A stretch of 31,392 bases of DNA from Clostridiales bacterium UBA1775 (GTDB lineage: Bacteria > Bacillota > Clostridia > Monoglobales > Firm-18). The DNA is taken from positions 1 through 31,392 of the forward strand of contig DCGP01000019.1 in assembly GCA_002314595.1 (NCBI GenBank), in the 5' to 3' direction. The translations under genes and the position numbers were made by a program. The notes beneath the pieces were generated by a model. That model had not been told where the DNA came from, ran no database searches, and saw only the letters and a list, made by a program, of their open reading frames with translations. Shown here piece by piece: positions 7,686 through 14,761 of the stretch. Each line of letters begins with the position of its first letter. Within the stretch, counting starts at the first letter, position 1.

Positions 7686-7714
7686 ATTATAAACCCAAAA
7701 GAAGTTATAGTCAA
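7686..7714 (-). promoter_or_regulatory. Promoter of the GlpA-like operon
   Basis: Read on the minus strand: TTGACT (7714-7709), a 17-base spacer, TATAAT (7691-7686). Its -35 is overlapped by the inverted repeat at 7712-7755. Confidence 0.88.
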
Positions 7715-7755
7715 TCCACATAAAACAAATAATTATGATAATATTTTGTGGATTG
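7712..7755. promoter_or_regulatory. Inverted repeat upstream of the GlpA-like operon, operator candidate
   Basis: Perfect 9-bp arms CAATCCACA (7712-7720) and TGTGGATTG (7747-7755) are separated by 26 A/T-rich bases that are themselves partly palindromic. One arm overlaps the -35 of the operon promoter. The adjacent DeoR-family repressor is the obvious candidate ligand; this is inference. Confidence 0.55.
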
Positions 7756-7772
7756 TGTGGACTTTTGACGAT

Positions 7773-7803
7773 AAAAAAGCACAAGTTTGACAACTTGTGC
7801 TTT
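7773..7803 (-). terminator. Terminator after the first deoR-type gene
   Basis: Stem AAAGCACAAGTT (7776-7787)/AACTTGTGCTTT (7792-7803) with a TGAC-type loop; on the minus strand it runs into a six-base T tract. It separates the DeoR gene from the GlpA-like operon. Confidence 0.9.
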
Positions 7804-7811
7804 CGGTTTGG

Positions 7812-8570
7812 TTATGCAATTATAACTTCAACTTTATTTTTTCTTAATTTTTCAAGGAATTCTTTGTCTGTTTCTGAATTTGTAATTACTGTTGATAAAG
7901 CAGAAATCGGGCATATATTATTCATTGCAGTTATGTTGAATTTGCTGTGGTCTGCAAGGGCAATAACGTTTTTGGTATTTTTAATTGCCATACGTCTTAT
8001 GCCGGACTCCTCAATGTGGTAGTCAGAAATTCCGTTTTCTATGGAAATACCACCAACACCTAAAAAGAATTTGTCTGTGTTATACTGTTCCATATTTCTA
8101 TATGTCATTTCTCCTGACAGGGAAAGGTCTCCCAAACGTGCAATACCACCTAAAACAATTACCTTTATGTTTGGGTCATTGGTAAGTGTAATTGCAATTT
8201 GCAAGGAGTTTGTAATTACAGTAACATTCTTTTTGCCTACAAGAGCCTTTGCAAATTCCAATGTGGTAGTTCCTAAATCAACAGCAATTACATCTCCGTC
8301 ATTTACAAGCTCTACAGCCCTTCTGGCAATTATCCTTTTTGCAGAAAGGTTCTTTGTTTCCCTTGACTTATAGGGAGGCTCGGCAGATTCGGAGGTTGGC
8401 AAAACTGCCCCACCGTAAACCCTTATTAGCTTATCCTGTCTTTCTAAAAATTCTAAATCCCTACGGATTGTTTCTACGGATACATTAAATATATTAACAA
8501 GGTTTGAAACCTTAACAATTTCATTATCATAAAGCATTTCTAAAATTTTCTTATGTCTTTCCTGTTGCAT
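7812..8570 (-). CDS. DeoR/GlpR-family transcriptional regulator
   Basis: 252 residues. The N-terminal winged helix-turn-helix is at about residues 1-55 (KVSNLVNIFNVSVETIRRDL, then VYGGAV), and the C-terminal sugar-phosphate-sensing DeoRC domain has the phosphate-loop motif DLGTTT near residue 98 and TNSLQIA. DeoR proteins usually repress nearby catabolic genes and are released by a phosphorylated sugar intermediate. It sits directly upstream of the GlpA-like operon in the same direction and is divergent from the acyltransferase-like gene. Its promoter overlaps a palindrome, suggesting autoregulation. Glycerol-3-phosphate is a plausible effector. Confidence 0.92.
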   Translation of the reverse strand: MQQERHKKILEMLYDNEIVKVSNLVNIFNVSVETIRRDLEFLERQDKLIRVYGGAVLPTSESAEPPYKSRETKNLSAKRIIARRAVELVNDGDVIAVDLGTTTLEFAKALVGKKNVTVITNSLQIAITLTNDPNIKVIVLGGIARLGDLSLSGEMTYRNMEQYNTDKFFLGVGGISIENGISDYHIEESGIRRMAIKNTKNVIALADHSKFNITAMNNICPISALSTVITNSETDKEFLEKLRKNKVEVIIA

Positions 8571-8601
8571 TGTATCACCTCTAAAATAATTGGTACTTTT
8601 T

Positions 8602-8630
8602 ATTATAAATTACAGTAATATATTTGTCAA
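8602..8630 (-). promoter_or_regulatory. Promoter of the first deoR-type gene
   Basis: Minus strand: TTGACA (8630-8625), 17 bases, TATAAT (8607-8602). Perfect consensus hexamers and spacing. Confidence 0.9.
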
Positions 8631-8648
8631 TTACAAAATATAATTGAC
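8626..8648. promoter_or_regulatory. Palindrome spanning divergent -35 elements
   Basis: GTCAATTA (8626-8633), 7-base centre, TAATTGAC (8641-8648): a perfect 8-bp inverted repeat covering the -35 regions of both divergent promoters. A single bound regulator could control both genes. Confidence 0.5.
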
Positions 8649-8672
8649 TGTTATTTAAGTAAATGATATAAT
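8644..8672 (+). promoter_or_regulatory. Promoter of the acyltransferase-like gene
   Basis: TTGACT (8644-8649), 17 bases, TATAAT (8667-8672), followed by a GAAGGTGA ribosome site before ATG 8707. Confidence 0.88.
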
Positions 8673-8706
8673 GTTGTAAGAATTTTAAATAGAAGGTGAT
8701 TTTATT

Positions 8707-9600
8707 ATGGAATATTTAAAGCTGTTTTGTGAAAAAACCGGAATTGCTGACGAGGACTACAAATTTATAGAAAGCAAATACAATGAAATGTATGAAAAGG
8801 GTGGCAAAGATGAGTTTGAAAAGCTTGTTGTCCGTATGAAAGCTAATGACAAAGTAAGCTATGACATTATAGTGGTTATTTTGGAAGATACAAAAAAGTT
8901 TGCTGAAAAAATTGGTATTCACGAATATACTATGTATCTAATGCTTTTAATCAGCAGTTCGCAATTTTTACTTGATATATATAAGGAAAGAAAAGTTGAT
9001 GTTAATATTTTTTGGGATACAATGTGCGATATTAAGTACAAAATTGACGAATGTAAAACAGTATATAATGTAATCGGTACATTTGTACCAAGCTGGTACA
9101 GAGCATTTTTTGACATTCAAATTGTTAAGTTAGGCAGATTGGAATATCAAGTATACAAATCACGTTACGACTATAACAACAAGGGTGTTGATATTAAAGT
9201 TGATGACCCTGTTATCAATATTCACATTCCTTCATGTGGCCCGTTAACAAAGGAAGAAGTTATTGAATCTTTGAAAAAAGCATACAAATTCTTTAACTTT
9301 GACGGTAAGCTTGCAACCTTTGTGTGTGAGTCTTGGCTTTTGGGAAAACAGATTGAAACAATTTGCAAGGAAGGCTCAAATATGCGTGCTTTCTATAATA
9401 TGTATGAAGTAGTTGAAGCTGAGGACGATGTTGGTTTTTACGATTGTTGGAGAGTATTTGGCGTAATATATGACAACAATCCTGACAAGCTTCCTCAAAA
9501 TACAACATTGCAGAAAAATATTGTTAACTATTTAAAGGAAGGAAATACAATACAAACTGCAACGGGATTTTTAATATTTGACGGAAGCAAAGTCCTTTAA
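8707..9600 (+). CDS. Probable acyltransferase-domain protein (DUF5596-like)
   Basis: 297 residues resembling the clostridial DUF5596 family, described in databases as an N-acyltransferase N-terminal helical domain (about residues 1-130) joined to a GNAT-like C-terminal domain (about 165-295; PVINIHIPSCGPLTKEEV and ATFVCESWLLGKQIETI are recognisable). No signal peptide or membrane segment is seen. It is transcribed alone: its own promoter overlaps the DeoR divergent region and a strong terminator follows. The function and substrate are unknown; the family assignment is from memory of the pattern and is moderately secure. Confidence 0.6.
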   Translation: MEYLKLFCEKTGIADEDYKFIESKYNEMYEKGGKDEFEKLVVRMKANDKVSYDIIVVILEDTKKFAEKIGIHEYTMYLMLLISSSQFLLDIYKERKVDVNIFWDTMCDIKYKIDECKTVYNVIGTFVPSWYRAFFDIQIVKLGRLEYQVYKSRYDYNNKGVDIKVDDPVINIHIPSCGPLTKEEVIESLKKAYKFFNFDGKLATFVCESWLLGKQIETICKEGSNMRAFYNMYEVVEAEDDVGFYDCWRVFGVIYDNNPDKLPQNTTLQKNIVNYLKEGNTIQTATGFLIFDGSKVL

Positions 9601-9649
9601 TGAATTGTAAAATATAGTACAGAATAATTTACTTATATGATATTTAGGG

Positions 9650-9679
9650 AAAATCGCAAGTGAAAACTTGCGATTTTTT
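9650..9679 (+). terminator. Terminator after the acyltransferase-like gene
   Basis: Stem AAAATCGCAAG (9650-9660)/CTTGCGATTTT (9667-9677) with a TGAAAA loop and T tail. It insulates the microcompartment block that starts just downstream. Confidence 0.92.
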
Positions 9680-9691
9680 GTTTTTTATAAA

Positions 9692-9710
9692 TTTTTCTGT
9701 TTTTTTCTGT
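9692..9710. promoter_or_regulatory. 19-bp element upstream of microcompartment promoter 1
   Basis: TTTTTCTGTTTTTTTCTGT lies 8 bases upstream of the -35. An identical 19-mer occurs in opposite orientation at 14657-14675, next to the second microcompartment promoter. The T-tract direct repeats with 10-base spacing resemble operators of DeoR-family repressors and could also bend DNA. Confidence 0.55.
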
Positions 9711-9718
9711 GTTTTGTA

Positions 9719-9747
9719 TTGACTTTCTTTTTGTTTTGTTGTAAAAT
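9719..9747 (+). promoter_or_regulatory. Promoter 1 of the microcompartment locus
   Basis: TTGACT (9719-9724), 17 bases, TAAAAT (9742-9747), 36 bases before the HAD gene start. Confidence 0.82.
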
Positions 9748-9783
9748 ATAGATAAGATATAGTAGGAGTAGAGGGAATTTTAT

Positions 9784-10509
9784 ATGAAAAAGCTCTTTGC
9801 ATGTGATTTTGACGGTACGTTGTTCAATAAAAATGATATGCGACATTTTAAAAGTGTTACAGATGAAATAAATATAATCCAAAGTAAGGTAAATGCTGTT
9901 GTAGTCGCATCAGGAAGGCCTTTACACTTGTTAAAGCCACATTTTGAAAATTTTGATAATATGTTTTTTATCAGTAATGACGGTGGAGTTTTCAGTAGGG
10001 GATTTGACATTTTATTTAAACAACCCATTGATAAATCTAAATTAAAGGAAATCACAGAAAAAGAAAGAATTGACTTTATTGCTTATGGGCAATGTATTAC
10101 ATATATAAAGGTTTCTAACCTTGGTAAGCGTATGGAACTGGATAAATTTTTTAATTCTCACACAGTAAACGTTGATTCTGTTGACGAAATCAGCGAGGAT
10201 ATTTACAAGATTTCGTTTTTTGAATGTCAAAAGGAATATGAATTTTTAGATAAGTGTTGGAACAGTTATGGTTTGACCGAGTACGTTGCAAAGGGTGCAA
10301 CCAAGGGAAGCTGCTTATCCATTGTTCAAAAGGCGTTGGGGTTTTCTTCGGAATGCACAGTTGCAATAGGGGACGGAATAAACGATATATCAATGATGGA
10401 AAAAGCCGGCACAAGCTATGCTATGGTTTCTGCTCCTCCAAAGGTTAAAGGGGTGGCAGATATGGTTGTTGACGATATAATCAAAGTATTTAGGGGTGAT
10501 TTTAAGTGA
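9784..10509 (+). CDS. HAD-superfamily (type IIB, Cof-like) phosphatase
   Basis: 241 residues with the HAD motifs in order: FACDFDGTLF (motif I, nucleophile Asp8 region), VVVASGRP (motif II), a mobile IIB cap, a conserved Lys region (AKGATKGSCL) and IGDGINDISMM (motif IV). Cof-type enzymes dephosphorylate sugar phosphates or nucleotides in the cytoplasm. It is the first gene of microcompartment block 1 and its TGA overlaps the GTG start of the glycyl-radical enzyme (GTGA), so the two are translationally coupled. A HAD phosphatase is not a usual core component of these loci. It might remove phosphate from an accumulating sugar-phosphate or triose-phosphate; this is inference. Confidence 0.88.
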   Translation: MKKLFACDFDGTLFNKNDMRHFKSVTDEINIIQSKVNAVVVASGRPLHLLKPHFENFDNMFFISNDGGVFSRGFDILFKQPIDKSKLKEITEKERIDFIAYGQCITYIKVSNLGKRMELDKFFNSHTVNVDSVDEISEDIYKISFFECQKEYEFLDKCWNSYGLTEYVAKGATKGSCLSIVQKALGFSSECTVAIGDGINDISMMEKAGTSYAMVSAPPKVKGVADMVVDDIIKVFRGDFK

Positions 10510-13022
10510 GTATAACAAGTTTTAAAGAAATTGCAAAAAGTCCAAGAATTGACAAGTTAAAAGAAGATTTGTTTGCAAAAATGCCTGAAATAGAATCTGA
10601 AAGAGCAATATTGCTAACAGAGTCTTATAAACAAACAGAGGGTCAGCCTATTATCAAAAGACGTTCTGCTGCATTTAGACATATTTTAGAGAATTTGCCT
10701 GTTACAATTAGGTATAACGAGCTTGTTGTTGGCAGCGCAACTATTTCTCCAAGAAGTTGTCAGGTATTCCCTGAGTTTTCCTTTGAGTGGTTAGAAGGGG
10801 AATTTGATACAGTTGCCACAAGAAGTGCAGACCCATTCTACATTGCAGACAAAACTAAAAAAGAGCTTCACGAAGTTTATAAGTATTGGAAGGGCAAGAC
10901 AACAAGTGAGCTTGCTACATCATATATGTTGCCTGAAACACTTACTGCAATTGAACATAATATTTTTACACCTGGTAACTATTTTTACAATGGTGTAGGA
11001 CATGTTACGGTTAACTATGGTAAAATCCTTGAAAAAGGTTATCGTGGTATAATAGAAGAAGCAAAGGCAGAGCTTGAAAAAATGAATGGCTCTGACGGGG
11101 ATTATTGCAAAAAATCTGCATTTTTAGAGGCAATAATTGAAAGCTGTGAGGCAGTAATTACATTTGCAAACAGATATGCAGACCTTGCAAAAAAAGAAGC
11201 AGAGGCTTGTGCTGACGCTACAAGAAAGCAAGAGCTTTTAAAGATTGCAGAAAACTGTAAGAGGGTTCCTGAATATGGCGCAACTTCATTTTATGAGGCT
11301 TGCCAATCATTTTGGTTTATTCAATTACTGTTGCAAATCGAATCAAGTGGACATTCAATTTCACCGGGACGATTTGACCAATATATGTATCCTTATTTTA
11401 AAAAGGATTATGAGGAAGGTAAAATCACTTTGGAATTTGCTCAGGAGCTTATGGATTGTATTTGGATTAAGCTTAACGACATTAACAAGTGCCGTGATGC
11501 TGCATCTGCTGAGGGCTTTGCAGGGTATAGTATGTTCCAAAATCTTATTGCCGGTGGGCAAACAACTGATGGCAGAGATGCAACTAACGAACTTTCATTT
11601 ATGTCAATCCAAGCAACTATGCACATTTTACTACCTCAACCGTCCTTTTCGGTTAGGGTGTGGAACGGTACTCCTCACGAATTTTTAATTAAGGCAGCAG
11701 AGCTTACTCGTACAGGCGTTGGACTTCCTGCTTATTACAACGATGAAGTAATTATTCCGTCATTGGTGAACAGAGGACTTACATTAGAAGATGCTCGTGA
11801 TTATAATATTATAGGCTGTGTCGAGCCTCAAAAATCAGGCAAAACAGAAGGTTGGCACGATGCGGCATTCTATAATATGTGCAGACCTGTTGAACTTGTT
11901 TTCTCAAATGGTCGTGATACAGACGGTACATTGGTTGGTCTTGAAACAGGCGATGTTACCAAAATGACAACATTTGACGAATTTTATGATGCTTACAAAA
12001 AGCAAATGAATTATTTAATCGGTCTTTTGGTAAATGCAGACAATGCTATTGATGTTGCTCACGCAGAAAGATGTCCGTTGCCATTCTTGTCATCAATGGT
12101 TGAAGACTGTATCCACAGAGGAAAGTCGGTTCAGGAAGGTGGAGCAATTTACAACTTTACAGGGCCACAGGGCTTTGGAATTGCAAATATGGCAGACGGC
12201 CTTTATGCAATTAAAAAGCTTGTGTTTGAAGATAAAAAGGTTACAATGGCATATTATAAAGAAGCATTGGAAAACAATTACGGCAAAGGTTATTTAGATG
12301 CTCAAAAAGTTACAGAAGAGGTTGCAAAACAGCTTGCTGAAAATGGTGTGGAAATCACCAAGGAGGTTGTTGAGCAAATTTATAAGTCTGCAAAAGAAAA
12401 TGCAGGCAGTGGAAAAGATTACAACGATTTACTTAATATGATTAACGAGCTTCCAAAGTTTGGTAACGATATTGCAGAGGTAGACGCATTTGCAAGAGAT
12501 GTTGCCTATACTTACACAAAGCCACTTGAAACATTTAAAAACCCACGTGGTGGTCAATTCCAAGCAGGTCTTTACCCTGTGTCTGCTAATGTTCCGTTGG
12601 GGGCTCAAACAGGGGCAACTCCTGACGGCAGGTATGCTTATACGCCTGTTGCAGACGGTGTTTCACCTTGCGCAGGTAGGGATAAAAAAGGGCCAACTGC
12701 TTCGGCTAACTCCGTTTCAAAGCTTGACCATTACATTGCGTCAAACGGAACGTTATTTAATATGAAGTTCCATCCGTCAGCGTTAAAGGGCAGACAAGGG
12801 CTTGAAAACTTTGTGTCTTTGGTTACAGGCTATTTTGACCAAAAGGGTAGCCATATGCAGTTTAATGTTGTAAGCCGTGAAACCTTAAGAGATGCACAGC
12901 TACACCCTGAAAATTACAAGAGCCTTGTTGTTCGTGTAGCAGGGTACAGTGCATTGTTTACAACACTTTCAAGGTCTTTACAGGACGACATTATCAGTCG
13001 TACGGAACAATCTGCATTTTAA
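10506..13022 (+). CDS. Glycyl-radical diol dehydratase (1,2-propanediol/glycerol dehydratase type)
   Basis: 838 residues. The catalytic Cys438 and Glu440 lie in GCVEPQ, and the glycyl-radical loop VRVAGYSA carries Gly813, 26 residues from the C-terminus. The substrate-pocket motif SSGHSISPGRFDQYM matches the His-Ser pair of B12-independent glycerol/propanediol dehydratases rather than pyruvate formate-lyase. With the aldolase, aldehyde dehydrogenase and PduL, the likely reaction is 1,2-propanediol to propionaldehyde; glycerol to 3-hydroxypropionaldehyde cannot be excluded. Translation starts at GTG 10506 behind AGGGGTGA, overlapping the HAD stop. No N-terminal encapsulation-type extension is obvious. 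It needs the radical-SAM activase encoded next. Confidence 0.93.
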   Translation: MSITSFKEIAKSPRIDKLKEDLFAKMPEIESERAILLTESYKQTEGQPIIKRRSAAFRHILENLPVTIRYNELVVGSATISPRSCQVFPEFSFEWLEGEFDTVATRSADPFYIADKTKKELHEVYKYWKGKTTSELATSYMLPETLTAIEHNIFTPGNYFYNGVGHVTVNYGKILEKGYRGIIEEAKAELEKMNGSDGDYCKKSAFLEAIIESCEAVITFANRYADLAKKEAEACADATRKQELLKIAENCKRVPEYGATSFYEACQSFWFIQLLLQIESSGHSISPGRFDQYMYPYFKKDYEEGKITLEFAQELMDCIWIKLNDINKCRDAASAEGFAGYSMFQNLIAGGQTTDGRDATNELSFMSIQATMHILLPQPSFSVRVWNGTPHEFLIKAAELTRTGVGLPAYYNDEVIIPSLVNRGLTLEDARDYNIIGCVEPQKSGKTEGWHDAAFYNMCRPVELVFSNGRDTDGTLVGLETGDVTKMTTFDEFYDAYKKQMNYLIGLLVNADNAIDVAHAERCPLPFLSSMVEDCIHRGKSVQEGGAIYNFTGPQGFGIANMADGLYAIKKLVFEDKKVTMAYYKEALENNYGKGYLDAQKVTEEVAKQLAENGVEITKEVVEQIYKSAKENAGSGKDYNDLLNMINELPKFGNDIAEVDAFARDVAYTYTKPLETFKNPRGGQFQAGLYPVSANVPLGAQTGATPDGRYAYTPVADGVSPCAGRDKKGPTASANSVSKLDHYIASNGTLFNMKFHPSALKGRQGLENFVSLVTGYFDQKGSHMQFNVVSRETLRDAQLHPENYKSLVVRVAGYSALFTTLSRSLQDDIISRTEQSAF

Positions 13023-13044
13023 TATATAAAAGGAGCAAAATTCT

Positions 13045-13830
13045 ATGGACTATATGGATGCAAAGGGGAGAATATTCGATATTCAACGCTTTTCTGTTCA
13101 TGATGGGCCGGGTATCAGAACAATAATCTTTTTAAAAGGTTGCTTGTTTAGATGTAAATGGTGTTGCAATCCTGAATCTCAGGAATTTGAAATTCAAAAT
13201 ATGGAAATGTCAGGCAAGCCTAAAATCGTTGGACGAGATGTTACGGTTAGGGAAATATTTGACGAGGTTGCAAACGATATTCCTTATTACAAACGTTCAG
13301 GAGGTGGGCTTACTCTTTCGGGAGGAGAAAGCCTGTTACAACCGGAATTTGCAAAGGCGCTATTTATTACGGCACACGATTATGGCATAAATACAGCCAT
13401 TGAAAGCACAGGGGCAGTTGATTATAAAATAATTGAGGATATACTGCCACACATTGATTACTTCCTTATGGACGTAAAACATACCAATAATGAAAAGCAT
13501 AAGGCTTTCATTTCAAAGGGAAATGAAAAGGTCCTTGAAAATGCTTTTAAGATTGCTGAAAATGCTAAAAATCTAATAATTCGTGTCCCTGTAATTCCAA
13601 CTTTTAATGACACAGAAGAGGAAATCAAGGACATTGCCAAATTTGCAACATCATTGCCAAATGTTACCAAGATGCACATTCTGCCTTATCACAGATTAGG
13701 ACAAGATAAATATAAAGGTCTTGGCAGAGAATATTTAATGGGGGATATTGTTCCACCGGATGAGGGCAAAATGGCAGAACTGAAACGTGCGGCAGAAAGT
13801 GTTGGCATTGAATGTCAAATTGGTGGTTAA
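13045..13830 (+). CDS. Glycyl-radical enzyme activase (radical SAM)
   Basis: 261 residues. The CX3CX2C radical-SAM cluster motif is in KGCLFRCKWCCNPES near residues 31-38, followed by the SAM-binding SGGES and the strand motifs TAIESTGA and DYFLMDVKH. It would place the radical on Gly813 of the neighbouring dehydratase in the cytoplasm. Dehydratase activases usually have ~300 residues, with an inserted ferredoxin-like domain holding extra Cys clusters after CNPE; here the stretch between CNPES and the SGGES region has no cysteine, so those auxiliary clusters are missing and the protein resembles the compact pyruvate formate-lyase activase. Ribosome site AAAGGAG. Confidence 0.93.
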   Translation: MDYMDAKGRIFDIQRFSVHDGPGIRTIIFLKGCLFRCKWCCNPESQEFEIQNMEMSGKPKIVGRDVTVREIFDEVANDIPYYKRSGGGLTLSGGESLLQPEFAKALFITAHDYGINTAIESTGAVDYKIIEDILPHIDYFLMDVKHTNNEKHKAFISKGNEKVLENAFKIAENAKNLIIRVPVIPTFNDTEEEIKDIAKFATSLPNVTKMHILPYHRLGQDKYKGLGREYLMGDIVPPDEGKMAELKRAAESVGIECQIGG

Positions 13831-13843
13831 TGAGGTGAATTAT

Positions 13844-14206
13844 ATGGAACAAAATTTAGACAAAGCAAGAATAATTCAAGAGCTTGTACCGGGTAAGCAA
13901 ATTACTATTGCACACATTATTGCAAACCCTGACGAGATATTATACAAAAAGCTAGGGTTAGACCCATCTGTTGATTATAACAAATCTGCAATTGGCATAG
14001 TTACGGTCTCACCAAGTGAAACTGCAATAATAATTGCTGATGTTGCAATGAAAAATTCCGGTGCAGAAATCGGCTTTGTAGATAGGTTTAGTGGAACTTT
14101 AATAGTAACCGGTACGGTTTCACAGGTTGAAGAAGCCTTAGAGGCACTTACAAGGTATTGTAAGGAAAAACTTGGATTTACAGTTTGCGAAGTAACAAAG
14201 ACATGA
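13844..14206 (+). CDS. BMC-H shell protein, PduU/EutS type (circularly permuted)
   Basis: 120 residues. The N-terminal segment RIIQELVPGKQITIAHIIAN forms the small beta-barrel that caps hexamers in EutS/PduU, followed by the permuted BMC fold (AIGIVTVSPSETAIIIADVAM, then SGTLIVTGTVSQVEEAL). It would be a minor hexameric facet tile. The ATG at 13844 is chosen for its GAGGTGA site 6 bases upstream; an earlier ATG at 13787 lies inside the activase gene. Its stop overlaps the next start (ATGA), and PduU next to PduV is the order found in pdu operons. Confidence 0.92.
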   Translation: MEQNLDKARIIQELVPGKQITIAHIIANPDEILYKKLGLDPSVDYNKSAIGIVTVSPSETAIIIADVAMKNSGAEIGFVDRFSGTLIVTGTVSQVEEALEALTRYCKEKLGFTVCEVTKT

Positions 14207-14625
14207 GAAAAATAATTTTAATGGGTCGTACAGGCTCCGGAAAAACAACATTAACACAGAAATTACAAAACAATCCGTTGAAATACAAAAAAACTCAGTA
14301 TATAAATCATTATGATTTAATAATTGATACACCCGGGGAGTATACCGAAACAAAAGGCTTGGGAGCAGCATTAGCGTTGTATTCCTACGAAGCAGATGTA
14401 GTTGGGCTTGTAATTTCCTCAACAGAGGACTACACACCATTTCCTCCCAATATTACCTGTATGGTAAACAGGGAAGTAATCGGCATTGTTACCAAGGCTG
14501 ACAGAGAGGACGGAAATTGCCGTAAAGTTAAGGAATGGTTGGAACTTTGTGGTTGTAAAAAGGTTTTCAAAGTTAGCTCAAAAACAGGTGAAGGCATCAA
14601 AGAATTGATAGATTATTTATCATAA
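14203..14625 (+). CDS. PduV/EutP-type small GTPase
   Basis: 140 residues of the EutP/PduV P-loop GTPase family: Walker A GRTGSGKTTL at residues 7-16, switch/Walker B DTPGEYTE, and the guanine-specificity motif TKAD. In the pdu and eut systems this protein associates with the microcompartment exterior and has been linked to its positioning; its role is not firmly known. It is coupled to the PduU-like gene by a 4-base overlap (ATGA), which fits the reported PduU-PduV interaction. It is the last gene of block 1; no clear terminator follows, so read-through into block 2 is possible. Confidence 0.9.
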   Translation: MRKIILMGRTGSGKTTLTQKLQNNPLKYKKTQYINHYDLIIDTPGEYTETKGLGAALALYSYEADVVGLVISSTEDYTPFPPNITCMVNREVIGIVTKADREDGNCRKVKEWLELCGCKKVFKVSSKTGEGIKELIDYLS

Positions 14626-14656
14626 ATCTGTGTTTTAAACAAAAAACAACAAAAAA

Positions 14657-14675
14657 ACAGAAAAAAACAGAAAAA
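14657..14675. promoter_or_regulatory. 19-bp element upstream of microcompartment promoter 2
   Basis: ACAGAAAAAAACAGAAAAA is the exact reverse complement of the element at 9692-9710 and ends 4 bases before the -35. The wider region 14641-14676 has A-tracts every 10 bases, which would curve DNA upstream of the promoter. Confidence 0.55.
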
Positions 14676-14679
14676 ACTA

Positions 14680-14708
14680 TTGACTTACTATAAATATTGT
14701 GGTAGTAT
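14680..14708 (+). promoter_or_regulatory. Promoter 2 of the microcompartment locus
   Basis: TTGACT (14680-14685), 17 bases, TAGTAT (14703-14708), leading into the aldolase gene at 14762. Confidence 0.8.
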
Positions 14709-14761
14709 AGTATTGGAAATAAATTAGTTTAAACATATTTTATATAAAGGAGAAAGTTACA

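Noticed and set aside
10506..13022. Choline trimethylamine-lyase (CutC) or pyruvate formate-lyase identity for the glycyl-radical enzyme
   Set aside because: The GHSIS pocket motif, the fucose-type aldolase and PduP/PduL neighbours fit a diol dehydratase, and no choline genes are present.
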